From positions 1 through 64,000 of the forward strand of contig NZ_NHPP01000012.1 in assembly GCF_002838835.1 (NCBI RefSeq): a stretch of 64,000 nucleotides of DNA, read 5' to 3'. The position numbers and the translations under genes are program-made. Below are positions 50,053 through 58,491 of this stretch, piece after piece. Each line of letters opens with the position of its first letter. Position 1 is the stretch's first letter. The DNA comes from Siphonobacter sp. SORGH_AS_0500. GTDB lineage: Bacteria > Bacteroidota > Bacteroidia > Cytophagales > Spirosomataceae. Below the pieces are notes generated by a model that saw only the letters and a program-made list of their open reading frames with translations, was not told the DNA's origin and did not search any database.

Positions 50053-53031
50053 TTATTTATATTCGTTACTAATAAAAGCTTCCCAAAGAATTTCGGCCGG
50101 ATGTTGAGCTATTCTACCCGTTCCATCTTTAATCTGATGTCGACAGCTAGTGCCGGGAGCGGCAATGGTTACGTCATCAGGCTGTTTCCGAACGGTAGGG
50201 AATAAGACCAGTTCACCAATCTGCATGGAAACTTCATAATGTTTGGCTTCATACCCAAAACTACCTGCCATGCCGCAGCAACCCGAAGGAATCAGATGAA
50301 CTTCGTATTGGCTTGGTAATGAGAGAATTTTCTTTGTGTGGGTTAAGCTGGATAAGGCCTTCTGATGGCAATGCCCGTGCAGTTTGATGAGCCGTTTTTC
50401 GTACGTAAACTGATCGGATTTAATATTCTTTTTGTCTACTTCCTGAGCCAGAAACTCATCGAAAATGAAAGCCCGTTCGGCAATTAGCTTCGCCTGTTCT
50501 TTTAATTCCGCAGGCACTAGTTCTAAATACTCATCGCGAAGTGTCAAAATGGCCGAAGGCTCCAGTCCAACGATGGGGGGGCCGTCTTTGATCGCTTCGG
50601 TTAATAATTCAACGTTTTTAATGGCAATTTTACGAGCTTCTTTCACCATACCTTTAGACAGGTAAGTGCGGCCAGACTCAACGTGGTAAGGAATCTCGAC
50701 CTTATAGCCCAAGCCACTTAGTAACAGAATGGCTTTCTTGCCGACTTCAACGTCATTATAGTTAGTAAATTCATCACAGAAGAAAAGAATCCGTTTGAAT
50801 TTAACCCGTCCCGTCGAATTCAGACGGAATTCGTGCTGGGCAAACCACTGCCGTAGGGTTTGCTGGGCAATGAGCGGCATGGAGCGTTCAGGAGCGAAAC
50901 CCATCACTTTTTTGAGTATCGAAGACGGGAATTTGCTCGTCATGGCCCAGTTATACAGACGCGGCATACGACTACCCATGCGGGACAATCGAGTAAAGTT
51001 ACCGATCATTTTAGACCGGAACGGAACGCCGTGAGCATCGTAATAATGCTGCTGAAATTCAGCCTTTAGCTTGGCAACATCAACGCTACTGGGGCATTCG
51101 GACTTACAGCCTTTACAACTCAGACATAAATCCATTACATCCTTAATTTCCGGATGATCGAATGGATTCTTTTGGGTTGAATTCGTCAGAAATTCCCGAA
51201 GAATATTCGCCCGGGCCCGGGTAGTATCGTGTTCGCTGCGGGTAGCCATGAAGCTGGGGCACATGGTTCCGCCGCTTAATTCCGTTTTACGGCAATCGCC
51301 TGAACCCGAACATTTTTCAGTTAAGCGAAGGATGTTTTCCTGCTTGCTGAAATCAAAATAAGTATTGATTTTTCGAACGGGTTTGTCGGCTTCATACCGA
51401 AGAAACTGGTTCATTGGTGGGGTATCGACAATCTTACCAGCGTTGAAAACACCATGAGGGTCAAAGAGTTGCTTGACTTCGCGGAAGAGGGCATACACTT
51501 CCTGACCCATCATTTGCGGAATAAACTCGCCGCGTAATCGTCCGTCCCCGTGTTCCCCCGAAAGCGAGCCTCGATATTTCTTCACCAGTTCAACGGTTTC
51601 CGCTAAAACCTGACGAAATAACTGCTGCCCCTGGGAGGTTTTCAGGTTAATCATGGGCTCCACGTGCAGTTCTCCGGCTCCCGCGTGGGCGTAATAACTG
51701 GCGTGGATGTTATGCCGACGAAGCATCTCTTCGAGCTCGGCAATATAATGGGGTAACTCCTCGGGAGCTACGGCACAATCTTCAATCAGGTTGACGGGTT
51801 GCGTGTCGCCAGGCAGGTTACGAATCAGGCCCAATCCTCCTTTTCGTACTTCCCAGACCTGTTTGGTTTTTTCACCAAAAATGACCGGAGCGGCAAAGCC
51901 AATTTGCTGATTTCTCAGGCTCGTCACAAACTGATCTACCTGTTGCTGAAGATCCTGTGGCGTTTCGGCCATAAATTCAACCATCAGAATAGCCGCCGGA
52001 TCGCCTTCAATAAAAAAGCGATTTTTACTCTGCTCGGGGTTATCCTTCGTAAAATCCAGAATGTACTTATCCACCAGTTCCGAAGACATCGGTTGGTACT
52101 TCAAAGCAACCAAATTGGCCTGAAGCGATTCCTGAATGGATCGGCAATGCACGCAAACTACGGCTACTTCGCTGGGAGGTAAAGGGATGAGGTTAAGCTT
52201 TAACTCCGTGGCCAGGGCCAGCGTTCCTTCAGAACCGGCGAGTAAATGGCATAAGTTAAAGTCAGCTCCCCCGGCGGTAAAGGGCTCGTTCTCAAGTAAA
52301 GAATCGAGTGCGTAGCCTGTATTACGACGGGTAAGCGATTTTTTAGGAAAACGATCTCTGATCTGCTGTTGATTCGTGGGGTCGGACAGGAGCGTATGAA
52401 GCCCCTGATAAATCGAGGTCTCCAGCGAATGCTCCTCAGCTTCCCGCTTCAAGTCATAACGCCAGGGAGAAAGGGCCTTGAATTCTGCTTCCGAACCATC
52501 GGCCAGGAATACTTTCGCGGAAAGCAGATGGTCGCGGGTGCTGCCCCAAACCATGCTATGCAGACCGCAGGAGTTATTGCCCACCATGCCGCCAATCATG
52601 GCCCGGTTGGCCGTAGACGTTTCAGGTCCGAACATGAGTCCGTACGGAGCGAGGGCTTTATTTAAATCATCACGAATAACGCCGGGTTGTACACGTACCC
52701 AGCGAGCTTCGGCATTGATTTCCAGAATTTCCGTGAAGTATTTGGATAAATCAACCACAATTCCCGAGCCAACCACCTGCCCGGCTAGTGAAGTGCCAGC
52801 GGTTCGCGGAATTAGAGTAACCCGATGATTACGAGCAAAGGTCAGTAGATTCTTTACATCCGTAATCGACTTTGGGATGGCGACGGCCAGTGGTTTTTCG
52901 CGGTAAACGGAAGCATCGGTAGCATATAGAATTCGCTGAGCTTCGTGCTCTGTCGAATTCGTATAATACAGTTCCCCTTCAAAGGCTACTCGCAGTGCAT
53001 CGAAACTGGAAGCCGTAATCGTATCAGACAT
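50053..53031 (-). CDS. Fused FAD-linked dehydrogenase and Fe-S subunit (GlcD-GlcF/D-lactate dehydrogenase type)
   Basis: 992 residues. Residues about 45-185 form the FAD-binding type 4 domain (PRTAGTSLAGQVVGSG, then NRAMIGGMVGNNSCG), and 250-540 the FAD oxidase C-terminal domain (HAGAGELHVEP, SGEHGDGRLRGEF). The second half has 4Fe-4S cysteine clusters (CSGSGDCRKTE near 577, CLSCKGCKSECPSSVD near 643) and the CCG-type domain ending HLIPSGCCGMAGSFGYEAKHY. It probably oxidises D-lactate, glycolate or another 2-hydroxyacid and passes electrons to the quinone pool. Usually these are separate subunits. Substrate unknown. Confidence 0.93.
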   Translation of the reverse strand: MSDTITASSFDALRVAFEGELYYTNSTEHEAQRILYATDASVYREKPLAVAIPKSITDVKNLLTFARNHRVTLIPRTAGTSLAGQVVGSGIVVDLSKYFTEILEINAEARWVRVQPGVIRDDLNKALAPYGLMFGPETSTANRAMIGGMVGNNSCGLHSMVWGSTRDHLLSAKVFLADGSEAEFKALSPWRYDLKREAEEHSLETSIYQGLHTLLSDPTNQQQIRDRFPKKSLTRRNTGYALDSLLENEPFTAGGADFNLCHLLAGSEGTLALATELKLNLIPLPPSEVAVVCVHCRSIQESLQANLVALKYQPMSSELVDKYILDFTKDNPEQSKNRFFIEGDPAAILMVEFMAETPQDLQQQVDQFVTSLRNQQIGFAAPVIFGEKTKQVWEVRKGGLGLIRNLPGDTQPVNLIEDCAVAPEELPHYIAELEEMLRRHNIHASYYAHAGAGELHVEPMINLKTSQGQQLFRQVLAETVELVKKYRGSLSGEHGDGRLRGEFIPQMMGQEVYALFREVKQLFDPHGVFNAGKIVDTPPMNQFLRYEADKPVRKINTYFDFSKQENILRLTEKCSGSGDCRKTELSGGTMCPSFMATRSEHDTTRARANILREFLTNSTQKNPFDHPEIKDVMDLCLSCKGCKSECPSSVDVAKLKAEFQQHYYDAHGVPFRSKMIGNFTRLSRMGSRMPRLYNWAMTSKFPSSILKKVMGFAPERSMPLIAQQTLRQWFAQHEFRLNSTGRVKFKRILFFCDEFTNYNDVEVGKKAILLLSGLGYKVEIPYHVESGRTYLSKGMVKEARKIAIKNVELLTEAIKDGPPIVGLEPSAILTLRDEYLELVPAELKEQAKLIAERAFIFDEFLAQEVDKKNIKSDQFTYEKRLIKLHGHCHQKALSSLTHTKKILSLPSQYEVHLIPSGCCGMAGSFGYEAKHYEVSMQIGELVLFPTVRKQPDDVTIAAPGTSCRHQIKDGTGRIAQHPAEILWEAFISNEYK

Positions 53032-53224
53032 GTTACTTTACCCAACACAAGGCATGCACGGTAAACGATGTGTATGCCAATCAATAAATCTACAAATTTC
53101 AAAGACTGTCTTAACCGGATACGGTGGGAGTTAATTTATAAACAAAGTTAATGCACTTCGGGAATTGACGGGCGGATGCTAAAGTAAAATCTGAAAATTT
53201 CAATGGTTCGTGCAGGTAGACCCC

Positions 53225-53524
53225 TTAGGAGAGGAGGGATAAATGGTGATGAACCAGACTTTCCCATTCTTTATCAAGACTGCCAGAAGGCATCGATGCT
53301 CCTGCCCGACGATACCAATAACCCGCGTTCCACTGATCACCTTCTTTCCGATGTAGATAGGCGTGGATTCGGTCGTAGGCGGGGGTTCCTTCGGCAGACT
53401 GGGCAATCTCATGGGCTGATTCCCAGTCGTCTTTACCGTCATGCCATAAAGCTGTTAGTAAAGGGGATAGGCCAGCAGGGGGTGTGTCGAGCGAAAGACT
53501 TTGCTGAAAAGCTTCGTAAGTCAT
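53225..53524 (-). CDS. Small conserved-looking protein, unknown function
   Basis: 99 residues starting MTYEAFQQSLSLDTPPAGLSP. It has a compact helical pattern with WHDGKDDWESAHEIAQSAEG and YDRIHAYLHRKEGDQWNAGY, and then WYRRAGA. This text strongly resembles a short protein seen across several phyla, without a known function. Two helical hairpins rich in Trp and Tyr suggest a TPR/SEL1-like fold, but this is only a guess. It is divergent from pepA. Confidence 0.8.
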   Translation of the reverse strand: MTYEAFQQSLSLDTPPAGLSPLLTALWHDGKDDWESAHEIAQSAEGTPAYDRIHAYLHRKEGDQWNAGYWYRRAGASMPSGSLDKEWESLVHHHLSLLS

Positions 53525-53659
53525 GGTTGATTTTTTAATAAGTCATGGGTACTAGTGAAACTGATTTTGTCGATCAGACTTCAAATGAGCTTCACAAAAT
53601 ATGCATACCTTAGATTTAAATAGCAGTCAAAACTAATGAAACTGTAAACGATTTTGAAA

Positions 53660-55126
53660 ATGAATTTTCTGGCGGTTTCCCAATTCTCTGCGGATACGCA
53701 AACCATTATTTATCCGGTACGAAAAGAAGAACTGGCTTCTCAATTGGCGGTTATTGCCGAACAGACGGCCTTGCCCCTGGCAGTGCTTGAAACAGAAGTA
53801 AAAGCTGAAAAAGCGGAGATTACTACTTTTTTTTCGGGCGAAAAGCGAATCTATGTTCTGGGCTTGGGCTCGGAGGCTAACTCCCATCACCTCATCAAAG
53901 CCTTCCGAACGCTGATTTTCAAGCATAAAACAAAAGTAGGTTCGCAAATCGGTATTTCGTTGCAGAACCGGCCCGCCGACTGGACGGAATTCGTTGTTAA
54001 CGGAATCATCTTAGGGACTTACGATTTTGGCCTCTACAAGTCTGATCCTAAAACGCCAGTTGCCTTATTCGAACAAGGAACGGTTGAGCTGTTAAGTGCC
54101 GAGGTCAACCCTGAACTGATTGAAAAAGGCAAGAGCATCGCCGAAACGCAGTTGCAATTATTCACGCTGTTGAATGCTCCCTCCAATTTCAAAACGCCAC
54201 AAACGCTGGCAAGCTGGGCCATGCATTCGGGCGAGAAATATGGGTATAAAGTTCGGGTTTTTGATTCTGGTGAATGTCATTCCCTGGGCCTGTTTGCCCT
54301 GCTGGCCGTAGGGCAAGGAAGCAAAAGCGAACCTGAGTTTATCGTCATGGAGTACAAAGGCGAAGGAGCAAACCAAAAGGTGGGACTGGTGGGCAAAGGA
54401 GTAACCTTCGACACGGGTGGCATTTCCATCAAGCCCTCCGAAAACATGCACCTTATGAAATCCGACATGGGCGGAGCGGCGGCGGTATTAGGAGCGGTGG
54501 AAGTAGCGGCCAAACTGAAGTTACCCATTCACCTGATCGGGATCGTCCCGACTACCGAAAACAGCGTGGATGGCGAAAGCATGAAGCCCGGCGATGTGAT
54601 CCAGTCCTACGCTGGGAAAACCATTGAAGTAACTGACACTGATGCGGAAGGCCGCCTGATTCTGGCCGATGGCTTAACTTATGCCGTTAGAAACTTCAAG
54701 CCTGACGTATTAATTGATCTGGCAACTTTAACGGGAAGTATCATTCGAACGCTGGGGTATCACGCCGCCGGATTATTTACCACGAGCGATCTCTTGGGTA
54801 AAAAACTCAAGCGGGCGGGAGAACGCACGGGTGAGCGGCTTTGGCGATTACCCATGTGGGAAGATTACGCTGATCACCTGAAGTCAGACATTGCCGATGT
54901 TCGGAATTTTTCGGGCGTGCCGCATTCTCAGGCCATCGCGGCTGCTAAATTTTTAGAGTTATTCGTTGAAAACCATACCGCCTGGGCTCATTTAGACATT
55001 GCCGGTACGGCTTATGGCGATATGGATCTGGCACCCCAGCGGGCCGGTACGGCTTATGGGGTGCGTCTGTTAACGGAATTTCTTACGCAGTTAATCAATG
55101 ACAAAAGTCAGTCTTCGATCTGGTAA
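53660..55126 (+). CDS. pepA: Leucyl aminopeptidase (M17)
   Basis: 488 residues from ATG 53660 (MNFLAVSQFSADTQTII). The C-terminal catalytic domain (about 170-488) shows VGKGVTFDTGGISIKPS with the catalytic Lys and metal-binding Asp, then DTDAEGRLILADGLTYA, the family's NTDAEGRL signature with Asp in place of the first Asn. The N-terminal half is the ordinary M17 cap domain. The enzyme removes N-terminal residues in the cytoplasm with a two-metal centre. No signal peptide. Confidence 0.95.
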   Translation: MNFLAVSQFSADTQTIIYPVRKEELASQLAVIAEQTALPLAVLETEVKAEKAEITTFFSGEKRIYVLGLGSEANSHHLIKAFRTLIFKHKTKVGSQIGISLQNRPADWTEFVVNGIILGTYDFGLYKSDPKTPVALFEQGTVELLSAEVNPELIEKGKSIAETQLQLFTLLNAPSNFKTPQTLASWAMHSGEKYGYKVRVFDSGECHSLGLFALLAVGQGSKSEPEFIVMEYKGEGANQKVGLVGKGVTFDTGGISIKPSENMHLMKSDMGGAAAVLGAVEVAAKLKLPIHLIGIVPTTENSVDGESMKPGDVIQSYAGKTIEVTDTDAEGRLILADGLTYAVRNFKPDVLIDLATLTGSIIRTLGYHAAGLFTTSDLLGKKLKRAGERTGERLWRLPMWEDYADHLKSDIADVRNFSGVPHSQAIAAAKFLELFVENHTAWAHLDIAGTAYGDMDLAPQRAGTAYGVRLLTEFLTQLINDKSQSSIW

Positions 55127-55270
55127 TAAGCATTCTTTTAAAGACGCTTTCCGTCGACCTTTGCAGAGCATTTCTTAAGGTTGTGCTGGAACATTCGACT
55201 TAGGGTCTCAAAGCTGAATGTGCCGTGTCTCTCAACCGGGCAACTCGTTTTATTAACGATACAAGTAAAC

Positions 55271-55306
55271 AAAAACGCCAGTCTGTCTCAGGCTGGCGTT
55301 TTTTTT
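55271..55306 (+). terminator. Terminator downstream of pepA
   Basis: AAAAACGCCAG(T) and CTGGCGTTTTTTTT pair around TCTGTCTCAGG, about 145 bases after the pepA stop. Confidence 0.85.
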
Positions 55307-55707
55307 GAATGTTTTTGCTTTCAGGGATTGATGTTGGGGTAGAGACGGTTTTGGTTACTCCTGCCCTGGCTGGTGTCTTCACCAGCCATTAACAGTGGTT
55401 GGTGAGGACACCAACCAGGGCGGATGCTTCTGAGTAAGGGGTGATTTTTAACACCCCTACGTTACTGTCATCTCCCAACTAGAGGCGATGAAGTCGCGTC
55501 TCTACCGTAATGAGTCAGCCATTTATGAAGACTGATAAAAGTCATTTTCTTCAGGGAAAGGATAACCCAATTTTGTAGTAAACATGGACAGATGAAGCAG
55601 TTGTAGAAACACGCCCCGGGTTTCTATCTACCAACTGTCAGGAGTGAAGTAGGCCGTCGAAAGACCCTTTGACTCATCTGAATCATTGCGTAACAAGTGG
55701 ATTAATA
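55307..55707. repeat. Gene-free gap with GGTTGGTG and GAGACGC repeats
   Basis: At 55362-55423 the CTGGCTGGTGTCTTCACCAGCC hairpin is followed directly by GGTTGGTGAGGACACCAACC plus AGGGCGG, two facing copies of the family seen at 281-460. At 55480-55506 lies a GAGGCGATGAAGTCGCGTCTC copy of the GAGACGC family. No gene is seen in the rest. Confidence 0.8.
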
Positions 55708-55739
55708 GAAAAGCCGTTCTGTTTCAGAGCGGCTTTTTT
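55708..55739 (-). terminator. Terminator containing the stop codon of the DUF4230 gene
   Basis: AAAAGCCG(T)TCTG and CAGAGCGGCTTTTTT style arms pair so that the last codons (KPL) and the TGA stop of the DUF4230 gene are part of the stem and loop. Confidence 0.8.
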
Positions 55740-56350
55740 AACGCCAGGGCTACTTCAGTACTGATTTGATCCTGACCCGAAAACTCAATGGTCCAGCCGG
55801 AAGTAATCGCCAGCTGGCTCAGTAATAACTTCACCTGCTTTTCAGCTACAGCAGGCAACTCTGATGCCACCGCTTTGTTATGAATCACCTGCTTGGCATC
55901 CGAGAAAAGCTTGGTGTATTCGTCTTTATTAAAGCGGTTGAACATGCCCTGGTCGATGTCATAAATGGTATAATCCGAGTCAATGCTCAGAATTTCAGGT
56001 TCGGGTAATGATTCCACGCGAATGTGACGTTGGCCTTCTACCCAATGCATCCGCACCTTCATGAAATCATATCCCACCAACACCTTCGCTCGGGTTACGA
56101 TTAATGCCTTTTTAGACCCCGCCTTCAAACCCATGAATAAATCCCGGCGGTCGTTGTAATCATGAATTTCCGAGAAATGCCCTTCTGCCAGCACAACCTT
56201 GAAAACTTTCTCAATCCGTTCGAGTAATACAGCCGATTCCGAACGAAGCATCTTATCCTGATTCCGGCGGGACTTTCCAAACACAAAAGCAATTCCAAAA
56301 CCCGCAACGGCTCCTAACAAACCGATCCAGAAAAGTGATAGAAAATCCAT
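55724..56350 (-). CDS. DUF4230 domain protein
   Basis: 208 residues. An N-terminal membrane helix (about 5-24) with GAVAGFGIAF is followed by KSRRNQDKMLRSESAVLLERI and a DUF4230 domain (about 50-190) with KVVLAEGHFSEIHDYNDRRD and GYDFMKVRMHWVEG. The domain is widespread, mostly membrane-anchored and of unknown function. The gene ends inside its own terminator and stands alone. Confidence 0.88.
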   Translation of the reverse strand: MDFLSLFWIGLLGAVAGFGIAFVFGKSRRNQDKMLRSESAVLLERIEKVFKVVLAEGHFSEIHDYNDRRDLFMGLKAGSKKALIVTRAKVLVGYDFMKVRMHWVEGQRHIRVESLPEPEILSIDSDYTIYDIDQGMFNRFNKDEYTKLFSDAKQVIHNKAVASELPAVAEKQVKLLLSQLAITSGWTIEFSGQDQISTEVALALKKPL

Positions 56351-56641
56351 AAAGACAGGGGTTGATGGTTGAAGTAAAAATACAATAGAACCGTTAGGGT
56401 AACTGCCTGTAAACTTGTCGTAATGCTGGTTTCGCTGATGATACCCTGAAAGGGATTCTTTTGTTTAATGATTGAGTAGCCTTCCGCTACCGGTTTTAGT
56501 ACAAAACATTGGTAAATACCGCTAATCCTACCTATTAATTTGATTATTCCGCGAAAACTATATTACTATTATCGGATATAAGCGGAAAACCCTTATTTTT
56601 CGAAGAATTTTTGTGTTAGGAATTCATATAACTTACAACTA
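56351..56641. other. Upstream region of the SSS symporter gene
   Basis: About 290 bases between divergent genes, A+T-rich towards 56530-56640. I see no repeat copy and no strong TAnnTTTG element. Confidence 0.5.
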
Positions 56642-58312
56642 ATGCCAGCTAAACAGCTAGATACGCTTGATTACATAGTCTTCCTGGTCTATTTTCTCAT
56701 TGTTGCCGGTTATGGGTATTACATCTACAAAAAGAAACAGTCGGCTACCATGTCGACAACCGACTTCTTTTTAGCGGAAGGTTCATTGACCTGGTGGGCC
56801 ATCGGGTCTTCTTTAATTGCCTCCAACATCTCTGCCGAGCAGTTCATTGGAGCTTCCGGTGATGGTTTTGCCATGGGGCTTGCCATTGCGACGTATGAAT
56901 GGATGGCTGCGGCTACGCTGATTGTCGTAGCGGTATTTTTTATGCCGATTTACCTAAAAAACCGCATCTTCACGATGCCCCAGTTTTTGACACAGCGGTA
57001 TAACAACACCGTTTCCATGATTATGGCCATTTTCTGGCTGTTTCTCTACGTGTTGGTTAACCTGACTTCTATTCTCTTTTTGGGTGCATTAGCGGTTTCT
57101 ACCATCTCGGGGCTGAACTTCACGGCCTGTATGTTTGGGCTAGCCATTTTCGCCATTATCATTACCATTGGTGGAATGAAGGTTATTGGTTTTACCGACG
57201 TAATTCAGGTTTTCTTCCTGATTATGGGTGGTTTAGCAACGACGTATCTGGCAATTAATCTGGTATCTACTGAAAATGGAACGCAGGGGTTAGTGGAAGG
57301 CTTCGATTTGATGTTAACCAAATCGGCGGATCACTTCCACATGATTTTCCCGAAAAATCACCCGCATTATGCTTCCTTACCCGGCCTGACCGTATTATTC
57401 GGAGGCATGTGGATTGTAAACCTGAACTACTGGGGTTGTAACCAATACATTACGCAACGAGCGTTAGGGGCTGATTTAAAAACCGCTCGTGAAGGAATTC
57501 TTTTCGCGGCGTTTCTGAAACTCCTCATGCCTTTGATCGTGGTATTACCCGGTATTGCGGCGTACACGCTGTATCAGCAGGGTTTATTCCAGCAGGAAAT
57601 GCTCGACGCAACGGGCGAGGTGAATAAAGACCATGCGTATCCGGTGTTATTGAACCTATTACCAACGGGTTTGAAAGGCTTATCTTTTGCTGCGTTAACG
57701 GCGGCGGTAGTAGCCTCGCTGGCGGGTAAAGCCAACTCCATTTCAACGATTTTTACCCTTGATATTTATCGTAAATACATCGCTCCCGAAGCTTCCGAGC
57801 AAAAATTGGTAAACATTGGTCGGATCACCATCGTGGTGGCGATGATTATGGCCATCTTCATTTCTCCTTATATGGGGATCGATAAAAAAGGGGGATTCCA
57901 GTTTATTCAGGAAATGACGGGTCTGGTATCTCCGGGGGTGTTTGCCGCCTTTATCCTAGGTTTCTTCTGGAAAAAAACAAACTCAGCCGGAGCCTTATTT
58001 GCCATCGTAGGGGGCTTCCTGCTGTCTCTGTTCTTCAAGTATCAGTTACCTGAGTTGGTGAATCTCGAATTCCTGGCTCCCACGGGATTTGCGGTACAAA
58101 ATGCAGAAGGCCTCTATGTGATTCCGTTCCTCGATACCATGGGCTTCGTCTTCCTGATTTGCGTGGCGGTCATGATTGTACTAGGCTTACAAAAACCAAG
58201 TAATAAAGGTCTGGAAGTAGACGCGGCCATGTTTAAGGTAAATCCAACTTTCGCGGTTGGAGCCGGTGCTATCCTGGTTTTAGTAGTGATTCTTTACACT
58301 ATTTTCTGGTAG
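56642..58312 (+). CDS. Sodium:solute symporter (SGLT-like)
   Basis: 556 residues with about 13-14 membrane segments. SNISAEQFIGASGDGFAMG (residues about 62-80) is close to the sugar-transporting SGLT branch of the SSS family. GMKVIGFTDVIQVFFLI and KANSISTIFTLDIYRKYI are further family blocks. It imports a solute, probably a sugar, using the sodium gradient (inference from subgroup). It lies upstream of a DUF1080 protein and a secreted dehydrogenase on the same strand, a typical sugar-utilisation neighbourhood. A strong terminator follows at 58367. Confidence 0.93.
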   Translation: MPAKQLDTLDYIVFLVYFLIVAGYGYYIYKKKQSATMSTTDFFLAEGSLTWWAIGSSLIASNISAEQFIGASGDGFAMGLAIATYEWMAAATLIVVAVFFMPIYLKNRIFTMPQFLTQRYNNTVSMIMAIFWLFLYVLVNLTSILFLGALAVSTISGLNFTACMFGLAIFAIIITIGGMKVIGFTDVIQVFFLIMGGLATTYLAINLVSTENGTQGLVEGFDLMLTKSADHFHMIFPKNHPHYASLPGLTVLFGGMWIVNLNYWGCNQYITQRALGADLKTAREGILFAAFLKLLMPLIVVLPGIAAYTLYQQGLFQQEMLDATGEVNKDHAYPVLLNLLPTGLKGLSFAALTAAVVASLAGKANSISTIFTLDIYRKYIAPEASEQKLVNIGRITIVVAMIMAIFISPYMGIDKKGGFQFIQEMTGLVSPGVFAAFILGFFWKKTNSAGALFAIVGGFLLSLFFKYQLPELVNLEFLAPTGFAVQNAEGLYVIPFLDTMGFVFLICVAVMIVLGLQKPSNKGLEVDAAMFKVNPTFAVGAGAILVLVVILYTIFW

Positions 58313-58366
58313 AAAACGAAAGCGTATTCCTTCTGATAAAACATTAATAATGCTCTTTCATGAATT

Positions 58367-58403
58367 CAAAAACACCCCGGTCTGCAAGGGCTGGGGTGTT
58401 TTG
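58367..58403 (+). terminator. Terminator after the SSS symporter gene
   Basis: AAAAACACCCC(G) and (G)GGGTGTTTTGTG style arms pair around GGTCTGCAAGGGCT. Confidence 0.85.
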
Positions 58404-58491
58404 TGTTTAATTGACAATTAATTTGTGGGTTGGATGAGTATGTGAGGATTATTTTAGCATCTTGTTATAAAAATAGACAAACCAAAGTACA

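Noticed and set aside
53654..53659. TTG start for the aminopeptidase six bases earlier
   Set aside because: The ATG at 53660 gives the usual N terminus and is preferred.
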